Positions 1 through 6,834 of a stretch of 15,097 nt of DNA are shown in pieces. Under the pieces are notes generated by a model, which saw nothing but the letters and a program-made list of their open reading frames with translations, was not told where the DNA came from and did no database searches. Position 1 is the first letter of the stretch, and each line of letters begins with the position of its first letter. The stretch comes from JAWCLZ01 sp038850275 (GTDB lineage: Archaea; Halobacteriota; JAWCLZ01), in assembly GCA_038850275.1 (NCBI GenBank), contig JAWCLZ010000029.1:1-15097 (forward strand), written 5' to 3'. The position numbers were made by a program, and so were the translations under genes.

Positions 1-340
1 CGGGCACTTTCTCAGTGGGATCTAAAGGTAAGGGCGAGGCAGCATTACTTAAGATCTCTACCTCCATTGGCAGGATCTCAAAGCCTCTCGGCGCTTTTGC
101 CTCTTCTTTAACTCTACCTTTTACCTTAACTACAGATTCTCGAGTTAGCTCGCGGACTTTTTTGAAGAGAGAGCTATCCGCAAGTTTCTTAGCAAGGGTA
201 ACCTGAGCAATACCCTCTCTATCTCTTATAATTAAAAATACAACTCCCCCTAAATCGCGAATTTCATGCACCCAGCCATAGAGTACCACTTCCTGGCCCT
301 GCATCTCGGGGTTTATCTCGCTTGTGTAAAGCTGCTTCAT
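1..340 (-). CDS. aspS: Aspartyl-tRNA synthetase, N-terminal part (cut by window edge)
   Basis: Charges tRNA-Asp (in many archaea also tRNA-Asn, the non-discriminating form) with aspartate in the cytosol. Only the first 113 residues lie in the window. They begin MKQLYTSEINPE and contain the OB-fold anticodon-binding signature WVHEIRDLGGVVFLIIRDR followed by GIAQVTL, typical of class IIb archaeal AspRS; the catalytic domain is beyond the left edge. The ATG at 340-338 shares one base with the hisD stop (TAATG), so translation is probably coupled to hisD and both belong to one transcript. Whether it is discriminating or non-discriminating cannot be judged, because the deciding residues are mostly outside the window. 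Family assignment is strong despite the truncation. Confidence 0.9.
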   Translation of the reverse strand, partial: MKQLYTSEINPEMQGQEVVLYGWVHEIRDLGGVVFLIIRDREGIAQVTLAKKLADSSLFKKVRELTRESVVKVKGRVKEEAKAPRGFEILPMEVEILSNAASPLPLDPTEKVP

Positions 341-1611
341 TATTTAAATCTCTCCCTTATGGAATCCGCGTGGGCAGGTAGTCCTTCTGCTTCCGCTAAG
401 GTTATAATTATATCTTTAAGCATTTTTAAGCCTTCCTTGGAGGCAATTTGAATAGTGGTTTTTTTATTATAGTGATCAAGATTTAAGCCTGAATGTATTT
501 TGGCATATCCCGCTGCGGGTAAAACGTGATTAACTCCTGAGGCATAGTCTCCGAGAGCAGCTGGAGCGTAGTCGCCTATGAATATAGTGCCAGCGTGCTT
601 TACTTTATCCAAAACTAGTAAATATTCTCGAAGCATTAGCTGCACATGCTCAGGAGCAATCATATTAATTAGTTCAACTGCCATATCTAAATCTTTAACT
701 AAAAAGATCTGACTCTGCTTTAAACTTGCCTCCACAATTTCTCTCCTCTTTGCTCTCTTAAGCTGCCGCTTGAGCTCACCTTCAACTTTCTCAGCTATTT
801 CCCGAGAAGGAGTTATTAGAATTGCAAGTGCACTTGGATCGTGCTCTGCTTGAGCAATCATGTCAATTGCAATAAATCTCGGTTTAGCATATTCATCAGC
901 CACGATTACAACTTCGCTCGGGCCTGCCGGGAAATCAATTTCCACGCATTTCCTCACCAGTAGCTTTGCAGCAGTGACAAATACATTGCCAGGGCCTATG
1001 ATTTTATCCACTTTTTTAATGCTCTCAGTGCCATATGCAAGAGCAGCAATTGCCTGCGCTCCACCCACTTTATATATCTCATTCACCCCTGCAATTTTAG
1101 CAGCAGCTAAGATTAGAGGATGAACATTGCCCTCTTTCCTAGGTGGAGTGCACATTGCAATTCTATTTACCCCTGCAATTCCTGCAGGTATAGCTGTCAT
1201 TAGCACAGTTGAGGGATAGACCGCACGTCCCCCTGGGATATAAATTCCAATGCTCTCAAGAGGCGTGATTTTCTCCCCTAGAACTATGCCTTTATTAAAA
1301 GTAAGCCAGATTTTCTCCTCAAGCTGCTTTTGGTGAAATGCTTTGATATTCCCAGCTGCTTCCTCAAGGCTTTTCCTAAGCTTTAAATCTAAGGTTTCAA
1401 AAGCACGATCGATCTCCTCTCCCTGAACTTGAATTTGCTTCAAATCAACTCCATCGAATTTTTTAGTATATTTTTTAATCGCAGCATCTCCATTTTTCTT
1501 AACATCTTCTAAAATTTTCTCAACATTTGAAAAAACACTCTCCAGTATAAGTTCTCTCCTTAGAACTTGCTTCAATTCAGCTTCATTCACCTTTGAAATT
1601 TCCCGAATCAT
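340..1611 (-). CDS. hisD: Histidinol dehydrogenase
   Basis: Catalyses the last two NAD-dependent oxidations of histidine synthesis, L-histidinol to L-histidine, in the cytosol; Zn-dependent homodimer in the known family. Read from ATG 1611 it has 423 residues, close to the usual ~430. The zinc ligands are visible as Q254, H257, D355 and H414, and the catalytic pair as E321-H322 in APEHVQL; all sit at a constant offset of 5 from the E. coli enzyme (259, 262, 360, 419, 326, 327), so the active site is intact. A longer start (TTG at 1632) is in frame, but the TATA box at 1636-1645 would place transcription start near 1614, which favours ATG 1611 on an almost leaderless message. aspS follows with a one-base overlap. 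No other his gene is in the window. Confidence 0.95.
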   Translation of the reverse strand: MIREISKVNEAELKQVLRRELILESVFSNVEKILEDVKKNGDAAIKKYTKKFDGVDLKQIQVQGEEIDRAFETLDLKLRKSLEEAAGNIKAFHQKQLEEKIWLTFNKGIVLGEKITPLESIGIYIPGGRAVYPSTVLMTAIPAGIAGVNRIAMCTPPRKEGNVHPLILAAAKIAGVNEIYKVGGAQAIAALAYGTESIKKVDKIIGPGNVFVTAAKLLVRKCVEIDFPAGPSEVVIVADEYAKPRFIAIDMIAQAEHDPSALAILITPSREIAEKVEGELKRQLKRAKRREIVEASLKQSQIFLVKDLDMAVELINMIAPEHVQLMLREYLLVLDKVKHAGTIFIGDYAPAALGDYASGVNHVLPAAGYAKIHSGLNLDHYNKKTTIQIASKEGLKMLKDIIITLAEAEGLPAHADSIRERFK

Positions 1612-1635
1612 AAGCAACCCTTTTAGAGTCAAGAG

Positions 1636-1645
1636 TTTATATAAA
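1636..1645. promoter_or_regulatory. Palindromic TATA box between hisD and the glycosyltransferase operon
   Basis: TTTATATAAA is a perfect 10-bp palindrome in the ~90-bp divergent gap. Leftward it lies about 29 bp before hisD ATG 1611, giving a nearly leaderless transcript. Rightward it would start transcription near 1667, leaving a ~35-nt leader before ATG 1702. No other TATA-like sequence in the gap is as good, so one element may serve both directions; this sharing is inference. Confidence 0.5.
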
Positions 1646-1701
1646 TTGCTAGGTAAAGCTATTTAGCCAAGCATTGAAAAACAGGGTAGCGATGGTGGAA
1701 G

Positions 1702-3357
1702 ATGGTGGAAGTCTCGCTCGTATTGCCGGCTTATAATGAAGCCAGTAGAATTGAAAATGCTGTTGAAGCTGCCTCAAAGCGGCTGCGAGAAATCACAGAT
1801 TCTTTTGAAATCATAATTGCTGAAGATGGCAGCACCGATGGAACTGATAAGATCGCAAGTGAGCTTGCTAAGCGCTTTGATTATATCAAGCATATCCACA
1901 GCCGAGAAAGACTAGGCAGGGGGAAAGCTCTTGCTAGAGCTTTTTCTTTTAGTCAAGGCGAGATATTTGCTTACTTAGATGTTGATCTAGCCACTGATGT
2001 CAAGCATATGGAAGAGCTAATTCAAGCTATTCGAGAGGGCTATGATATTGCAACTGGCTCGCGTCTTTTAAGCCAGAGCGAGGTCAAGAGACCCCTGAAG
2101 CGAGAGATCGCGAGTAAAGGCTACAATTTTCTAGTGAGGCTATTGCTGAGTTCTAAATTAAGAGACCATCAATGCGGTTTCAAAGCCTTTAAGCGAGAAT
2201 GCTTTGAAAAGCTCAGCAGCCAAGTTAAAGCGCCTCACTGGTTCTGGGATACTGAGTTTTTAATCAGAGCTCAGCGCGCAGGGTTCAAGGTAAAGGAATT
2301 CCCAGTGAAGTGGCATCACGCTGGAGCTACTAAGGTTAAACTGGGTAGAGATATACTAGGTATGGGAAGCAGGATATTTGCACTCTGGTGGGAATTTAAT
2401 CACGGGAAAATTAAAACCCTGTTTGCTTTTGCACTTGCTCTCTTAATTTTATATTTCCTCGCGAATTTATTGAACATTTCAAGAGAGGCATTATTTGAAG
2501 CACTTGCAAAGCTGAACTATAGCTTTTTAATCCTCGGCCTCGCAATATACTTAATTTCATGGCCTCTTCGCGGACTTAGATATCAGCAAATCCTCACTAG
2601 AACTGGGAATCAGCTGGATTTAAATTTTCTCATAGGCATAATATTTCTGAGTCAATCAGCAAATGTAGTGCTTCCAGCGAGAATTGGTGATTTAACTAGA
2701 GCATATTTATTGAAAGCTAAACGCAGCATTGCTCTTACAACTGGTTTTTCATCTCTTGCAGTCGAGAGAATTTTTGATGTAATCGCGGTCACTCTAACGG
2801 GAGGCATTGCCCTTGCAATTTTAACTAAAGAGATCTCTCTTCTACCTGAGGTAGTCTATGTTCTTGCACTTGCTTCTCTATTAATCTTTCTATTCCTGCT
2901 TTTCGTTCTACTATTCAAAAGCCAGCATTCAAACTCAAGTAATGGTGGAATAAGGAGATATCTAGCTAGATTTTTAAGAGAGATTCAATTAGTTTCAAGG
3001 GATCCGAAATCCTTTTTCTCTCTACTTATATTTTCACTTGCAATTTGGTGTATAGATGTATTTGTTTGCTATTTCATTTTAGTTGGGTTTAATTCAACTG
3101 CGGCTCTATCCTTAGTTTTCCTCGCAGTAACCCTGGGGAATTTAGTTAAAGTAGTGCCTCTAACTCCAGGTGGAATTGGAACATATGAAGGTGCTCTCGC
3201 TATCGTATTCAAATTAGGAGGAATTCCAGCTAGCCTCAGCTTTATCACTGCTTTTTTAGATCATTTGATTAAAAATACTGCAACTTTGATTTTTGGCTTG
3301 TTCTATCTCTTGAAATTTGAATTAAGCTTTGAAGAGCTTCTGGGGAAGAGGATATGA
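1702..3357 (+). CDS. GT2 glycosyltransferase fused to a flippase-like (UPF0104/LPG-synthase TM) domain, AglD-like
   Basis: Predicted membrane glycosyltransferase that probably moves a sugar from an NDP-sugar to a dolichol/polyprenyl phosphate for N-glycan or other surface-glycan assembly. Residues 1-230 are a GT-A domain of the DPM1 type: VSLVLPAYNEA near the N-terminus, AEDGSTDGT at 40-48, metal-binding DVD at 93-95, RDHQCGFKAF at 154-163. Residues ~236-551 are a multi-span region with the flippase-like signatures PARIGDLTRAYLL and TPGGIGTYEGAL. The same two-part architecture is known from Haloferax AglD. The start is ATG 1702; a tandem decamer GATGGTGGAA puts a second, out-of-frame ATG at 1692. 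Its stop overlaps the next gene by ATGA, so the two are co-translated. The exact sugar and acceptor cannot be deduced. Confidence 0.88.
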   Translation: MVEVSLVLPAYNEASRIENAVEAASKRLREITDSFEIIIAEDGSTDGTDKIASELAKRFDYIKHIHSRERLGRGKALARAFSFSQGEIFAYLDVDLATDVKHMEELIQAIREGYDIATGSRLLSQSEVKRPLKREIASKGYNFLVRLLLSSKLRDHQCGFKAFKRECFEKLSSQVKAPHWFWDTEFLIRAQRAGFKVKEFPVKWHHAGATKVKLGRDILGMGSRIFALWWEFNHGKIKTLFAFALALLILYFLANLLNISREALFEALAKLNYSFLILGLAIYLISWPLRGLRYQQILTRTGNQLDLNFLIGIIFLSQSANVVLPARIGDLTRAYLLKAKRSIALTTGFSSLAVERIFDVIAVTLTGGIALAILTKEISLLPEVVYVLALASLLIFLFLLFVLLFKSQHSNSSNGGIRRYLARFLREIQLVSRDPKSFFSLLIFSLAIWCIDVFVCYFILVGFNSTAALSLVFLAVTLGNLVKVVPLTPGGIGTYEGALAIVFKLGGIPASLSFITAFLDHLIKNTATLIFGLFYLLKFELSFEELLGKRI

Positions 3358-5429
3358 TCTCCTGGTGGCTAAATTTAGAGATCATAGGTTTAGCTGCACT
3401 TCCAATTGCAATATACCTCTGCAGGGAGCTTGAAGATGTGGGATATGCAATTGCAAAGCTAGCTGGCTTGGTACTCGTTAGTTACCTCGCTTGGCTGCTT
3501 ACTTTTTTTTATCCATATGGCATAGGGGTGCTTTATTTCTCCCTAGCCGCAGTTGCCTTTTTTTCAATCTATATATTCTTCAAATTCAAAATTGAAATAA
3601 ATATTAAGCGCTTTTTGAGGAATGAAACGATTTTTAGCTTTGCATTTTTAATCTTCACCTTAATTCGAAGTTTTAGCCCTGATTATTACTGGACAGCTGG
3701 GGAGAAAATGATGGAGTTTGGCTTTATAAAGGCAATTCTACGCAGCAGCTTTTTCCCGCCCTTCGATCCTTGGTTTGGGGGTGAAGCCATGCATTATTAT
3801 TACCTTGGCTTTCAAACTGTGGCAAATCTTGCTTTACTCTCAAATGTAGATCTATCCCTTGGCTTTAACTTAGCAGTTGCAACTTTTTTTGCTTTAACGT
3901 TTAACGCTGCATTTGGAATTGGACTTAGTTTATGCCGCGACTTTAAATTTGGCTTCCTCGCGGGTTTTTTCACAGCAGTTATTGGCAATTTAATGGGCTT
4001 TCTTCAATTGCTAGCTGCATTGATTTATTCAATCTCCCCCTTAACTTTCTATCAGCTTTATAATCTCATAGCTAGTTCTCCACCATCTTTGGAATTGATT
4101 TCATTCACATCAAGCTGGTACTGGGCAAGTTCAAGGGTTATTCCCAATACCATAAATGAATTTCCATTTTTCAGCTTCTTGCATGGAGACCTTCATCCTC
4201 ATATGATCTCAATTGCCTTTCAACTTCTACTGCTCTACTTACTCCTCGCATTTTTCATTTCAAAGGAAGTAAAATGGAGCTTGCTCCTCATTATAGGCAT
4301 AGCTCTAGGCTTCCTCTTTCCATTGAATAGCTGGGACTTCCCCACCTATGTTTTTTTAACTCTAACTTCTCTAGCGCTCAAGCTTCATAAGGATTTAAAG
4401 AAAATGCTGCTTGCCTTTGCGATTGTTTTAAGCGCCATTATTCTCTATCTTCCTTTTTTCATACTCCTTGCTTCCCCTAGGGAAATTGGAATGGTGATTG
4501 AGAGAAGCAGTCTTTCAAACTATCTAGCGATCTTCCTCATCTTTTTATTTCCAATAGCTTCATATTTATTAGCTAGCTATAGAGCGAGATTTAGAGATAT
4601 AGTTATCTTAGCACTGCTGTGCTTATTCTCAATCATTTTAAATGCACAATTGCTCATCATCCTCCTTCCAATTATTGCAATTAGCATTATTTTACTATTG
4701 AGAGAACGCGATGCAACCAAGCAATATATATTATTATTAATATTAACAGGTGCTTTGCTCTCGCTATTCTGCGAGTTTTTCTATATCAAAGATGCCATGG
4801 GATTGCAATACCATAGAATGAATACTGTTTTCAAACTCTATCTTCAAAACTGGCTGCTCTTCGCAATCGCTGCTTCCTACGCTTGCTATAGCTTGAGAAA
4901 ATTGTTTTTTGAAAGAAAAACATGGGCCGTTGCAGCTTGCACTCTAATTTTAATGGGCTCATTATACCCTTTTCTTGCAACTTATCTCAAGTCCGATGGA
5001 TTTAAAAATAAACCTATACTCGATGGCACTCTATACATCAAAAGAGAGCATAGAGGGGAGTATGAGGCTATTCAATGGTTAAATGAAAATATTAAAGAGG
5101 CAAAAGTAATTCTGCAGGCACCTGGGAATTCATATACTTGGAGTTCATATATATCGGCATTCACAGGCTTGCCCACGCCCATTGGCTGGGCAGGTCATGA
5201 GGTAAACTGGAGGAATAACTATGAAGAAGTAAATCGCAGAATAGCTGAGGTGGATGAGATCTACACTTCCTCAACTTCAAGAACAAAAGAGCTCTTGAAG
5301 AAATATGACATTGCATATATCTATGTAGGCAGCGCGGAGCAATTGAGATATGGGAGCTATGCAGTGGAGAAATTTAATTCATATGAACTAATTTTTGCAA
5401 ACACCGAAGCAAGGATATATAAAATCTAG
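3354..5429 (+). CDS. DUF2298 ('YYY') large polytopic membrane protein
   Basis: A 691-residue protein with about a dozen hydrophobic spans and a soluble C-terminal part from about residue 540. It carries the hallmark blocks of DUF2298: FPPFDPWFGGEAMHYYYLGF (134-153, the YYY motif), PNTINEFPFFSFLHGDLHPHMI (264-285), NSWDFPTY (325-332), and HRMNTVFKLYLQNW near 485. The family has no established reaction. The conserved acidic and histidine residues in loops, the many spans and the soluble tail resemble polyprenyl-phosphate-sugar-dependent GT-C glycosyltransferases, which is inference. It starts within the stop of the AglD-like gene (ATGA overlap), so it is likely co-translated and acts in the same lipid-linked sugar pathway. 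Family assignment is secure, function is not. Confidence 0.88.
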   Translation: MISWWLNLEIIGLAALPIAIYLCRELEDVGYAIAKLAGLVLVSYLAWLLTFFYPYGIGVLYFSLAAVAFFSIYIFFKFKIEINIKRFLRNETIFSFAFLIFTLIRSFSPDYYWTAGEKMMEFGFIKAILRSSFFPPFDPWFGGEAMHYYYLGFQTVANLALLSNVDLSLGFNLAVATFFALTFNAAFGIGLSLCRDFKFGFLAGFFTAVIGNLMGFLQLLAALIYSISPLTFYQLYNLIASSPPSLELISFTSSWYWASSRVIPNTINEFPFFSFLHGDLHPHMISIAFQLLLLYLLLAFFISKEVKWSLLLIIGIALGFLFPLNSWDFPTYVFLTLTSLALKLHKDLKKMLLAFAIVLSAIILYLPFFILLASPREIGMVIERSSLSNYLAIFLIFLFPIASYLLASYRARFRDIVILALLCLFSIILNAQLLIILLPIIAISIILLLRERDATKQYILLLILTGALLSLFCEFFYIKDAMGLQYHRMNTVFKLYLQNWLLFAIAASYACYSLRKLFFERKTWAVAACTLILMGSLYPFLATYLKSDGFKNKPILDGTLYIKREHRGEYEAIQWLNENIKEAKVILQAPGNSYTWSSYISAFTGLPTPIGWAGHEVNWRNNYEEVNRRIAEVDEIYTSSTSRTKELLKKYDIAYIYVGSAEQLRYGSYAVEKFNSYELIFANTEARIYKI

Positions 5430-5462
5430 CAGAAGATATTATAATAAAATACTAAAAATAAG

Positions 5463-5481
5463 TTAATTTTTCTACATTTTT
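5463..5481 (+). terminator. T-rich candidate terminator after the DUF2298 gene
   Basis: Two runs of five T (5466-5470 region and 5476-5481) follow the DUF2298 stop in a stretch without a stem, the usual look of archaeal factor-independent termination. They directly precede the next promoter. Called from base composition only. Confidence 0.3.
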
Positions 5482-5482
5482 A

Positions 5483-5500
5483 CGAAAAATATTTATATTT
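5483..5500 (+). promoter_or_regulatory. BRE/TATA promoter of the UspA gene
   Basis: CGAAAAAT (5483-5490) followed by ATTTATATTT (5491-5500) forms a good archaeal BRE plus TATA box. Initiation about 25 bp downstream falls on the tandem ATG codons at 5518/5521, implying a leaderless mRNA; no Shine-Dalgarno sequence is present. Confidence 0.6.
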
Positions 5501-5517
5501 ATGTTATTAATCTTAAT

Positions 5518-5958
5518 ATGATGGCGAGGAAGAGGATCTTGGTACCGGTAAAGCCAACTTCAAATCACAGCAAAGCTATTAATGCTGCACTGGCACTAGC
5601 AAAGGAATTAAATGCAGAGCTTCATTTCATAACCATATTACCCAGAGAAGGAATTGAAATTTCTAGAGAAAAAGCAGCTGCAAAGCTTGCTCAAAATGTA
5701 AAAACCTGCTTAGAGAATAAGATAAAAGCTACATATGATTTAATAAATACAGATAAAAAAGAAGAAAACATCAGTGAGGAACTAACTAGATTGGCTGAGA
5801 AATTCGATCTCGTGGTAATGGGACATACTCAATACAACCCTATATATCGATTTCTGCGTCGAAGTCCAACCGTGGAATTGATCAATAAAGTATCCAATAC
5901 ACCTGTGCTAGTAATCCCAGAAGCCCCGCTACCTATGAAAAATCTTAAACCTCTTTAA
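5518..5958 (+). CDS. Universal stress protein (UspA) family, degenerate ATP site
   Basis: A 146-residue cytosolic single-domain UspA protein with the usual alpha/beta nucleotide-binding-like fold: strand KRILVPV, helix around 18-31, strand ELHFITI (34-40), strand DLVVMGH (97-103) and the closing NTPVLVIP. Family size is normal. ATP-binding members have an Asp after the first strand (VPVDGS) and a G-2x-G-9x-G(S/T) motif. Here the Asp region reads VPVKPTSNHS, and the motif region reads GHTQYNPIYRFLRRSPT, with only the first glycine kept. It is therefore probably of the non-ATP-binding type, acting through dimerisation or partner binding. It stands alone with its own promoter. Either of two adjacent ATGs may be used. 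Confidence 0.85.
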   Translation: MMARKRILVPVKPTSNHSKAINAALALAKELNAELHFITILPREGIEISREKAAAKLAQNVKTCLENKIKATYDLINTDKKEENISEELTRLAEKFDLVVMGHTQYNPIYRFLRRSPTVELINKVSNTPVLVIPEAPLPMKNLKPL

Positions 5959-5978
5959 CAGCATGTGCGCAATTTCTT

Positions 5979-6065
5979 TCAATAACCACAAGCGCACTTC
6001 TCCATACATTTTTCTCCGCCAATATAAAGTGCAGTAAAGCTGCATATCTCAACTAATTTTATCAT
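5979..6065 (-). CDS. Possible 28-residue cysteine-rich microprotein
   Basis: A short leftward frame with ATG at 6065-6063 encodes MIKLVEICSFTALYIGGEKC followed by MEKCACGY. Cysteines at 8, 20, 24 and 26 form a C-x11-C-x3-C-x-C pattern that could bind zinc or an iron-sulfur cluster. It lies in the otherwise empty gap between the UspA and DUF5658-like genes, on the opposite strand. There is no clear Shine-Dalgarno site or strong TATA box. A frame this short can arise by chance, so this is only a candidate. Confidence 0.25.
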   Translation of the reverse strand: MIKLVEICSFTALYIGGEKCMEKCACGY

Positions 6066-6143
6066 CAATCTGCACTATTTGTATTTTGCTCTCGCAAACT
6101 CCAGCACCGGCAAGTTCAATGATGCTCATAAACATTACCATTA

Positions 6144-6180
6144 TCAAAAGATCTCGAAAGATTATCGAAAGACTTATATC
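6144..6180 (+). promoter_or_regulatory. Promoter with helically phased TCRAAAGA repeats
   Basis: Three copies of TC(A/G)AAAGA start at 6144, 6154 and 6165 (10 and 11 bp apart, about one helical turn). They run directly into a TATA-like CTTATAT (6173-6179). The third copy occupies the BRE position. Initiation would fall near 6200, leaving a short leader with AGGGG at about 6211-6215 before ATG 6226. The repeats could be a transcription-factor site; that role is inferred. Confidence 0.4.
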
Positions 6181-6225
6181 AAACAAGAAAACAAGAATGG
6201 AAAACAAAGCAGGGGCTTGGTTTAT

Positions 6226-6693
6226 ATGGGGGCAGTTGGTATTAAATGGCCTGAGTTTTTATTCATTCTAAGTGTTCAATTCTTTGGATTGTTCGATGGG
6301 CTATCGACATTTGCATTGATCCAGAGGTATCCAATAGCCTATGAAACCAGCTTTTTCCTTCGGAAAATATATTTAATGCTAGGCCCAGTTGGGCTGCTGC
6401 TAGTCAAGATCTCCCTTACCATATTCGCCCTCTCCTTGGCATATTTTCTATTTCATTTCAAAGCCAAGTGGAGATATATGTGCATTGGAATAATGAATGG
6501 CGCGCTAATCGCTGGACTCTTAGCGGGCACCTCAAACATGCTGCTTTTAATCAACGGCTCCTCAATATATCTATTTAGCTTAAATACCCAGCAGCTTTGC
6601 TTAATCACGATATTTACCCTCTCCACTTTAGGCTTAATTGCTGATATAAAAAATGCTTTTAAGCACACAGAGGAATATAGTGCAACGTGCTAA
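6226..6693 (+). CDS. Small four-span membrane protein, DUF5658-like
   Basis: A 155-residue integral membrane protein with hydrophobic segments at about 10-32, 48-76, 84-109 and 121-140 and a short charged C-terminus (IKNAFKHTEE). The first span holds LFDGLSTFALI followed by a loop IAYETSFFLRK. This resembles the 'D-x-x-T-T ... E-x-N' layout of the archaeal DUF5658 family, but the match is loose (YETS instead of the usual E-x-N), so the family call is tentative. Translation could begin further upstream at 6079, but that extension is polar and overlaps the promoter-like region. ATG 6226 is preceded by an AGGGG motif and gives the hydrophobic start expected. Function unknown; no operon partner. 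Confidence 0.6.
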   Translation: MGAVGIKWPEFLFILSVQFFGLFDGLSTFALIQRYPIAYETSFFLRKIYLMLGPVGLLLVKISLTIFALSLAYFLFHFKAKWRYMCIGIMNGALIAGLLAGTSNMLLLINGSSIYLFSLNTQQLCLITIFTLSTLGLIADIKNAFKHTEEYSATC

Positions 6694-6709
6694 TAAATTT
6701 CTAGATAAA

Positions 6710-6758
6710 TTTCAAGGGCTCCCAATTAACTTATCATTATTACTTTCACCCTTTGAAA
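6710..6758 (+). other. Imperfect inverted repeat after the DUF5658-like gene
   Basis: TTTCAAGGG (6710-6718) pairs with CCCTTTGAAA (6749-6758) with one bulged T, enclosing about 30 nt. It lies ~15 bp after the stop codon. It may fold in the 3' end of the transcript or be a protein-binding site; no U-run follows, so it is not a classical terminator. Confidence 0.25.
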
Positions 6759-6790
6759 CTCCCCTTTAAAAAGCAGCAAGCGAAGCAGAT

Positions 6791-6800
6791 CTTTATATTT
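6791..6800 (+). promoter_or_regulatory. TATA box of the DHH phosphoesterase run
   Basis: CTTTATATTT at 6791-6800 would start transcription near 6820, about 15 nt before ATG 6835, giving a short leader without an obvious Shine-Dalgarno site. Confidence 0.5.
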
Positions 6801-6834
6801 CAATTTCAATTAGTATAGTAATAGAACTAAAACT

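Noticed and set aside
15..206. Rightward 63-aa frame at the left edge
   Set aside because: The opposite strand encodes recognisable AspRS N-terminal sequence through the whole interval; the rightward frame is its shadow.
860..1123. Rightward 87-aa frame inside hisD
   Set aside because: It lies antisense to fully conserved HisD active-site sequence and resembles no protein.
5965..5997. GTGCGC/GCGCAC inverted repeat as a terminator for the UspA gene
   Set aside because: Only six base pairs with a 21-nt loop and no following U-run; also falls partly within the candidate microgene.
6079..6225. N-terminal extension of the four-span membrane protein
   Set aside because: The extension is polar, His/Lys-rich and lies over the repeats and TATA-like sequence; the internal ATG at 6226 has an AGGGG motif before it.
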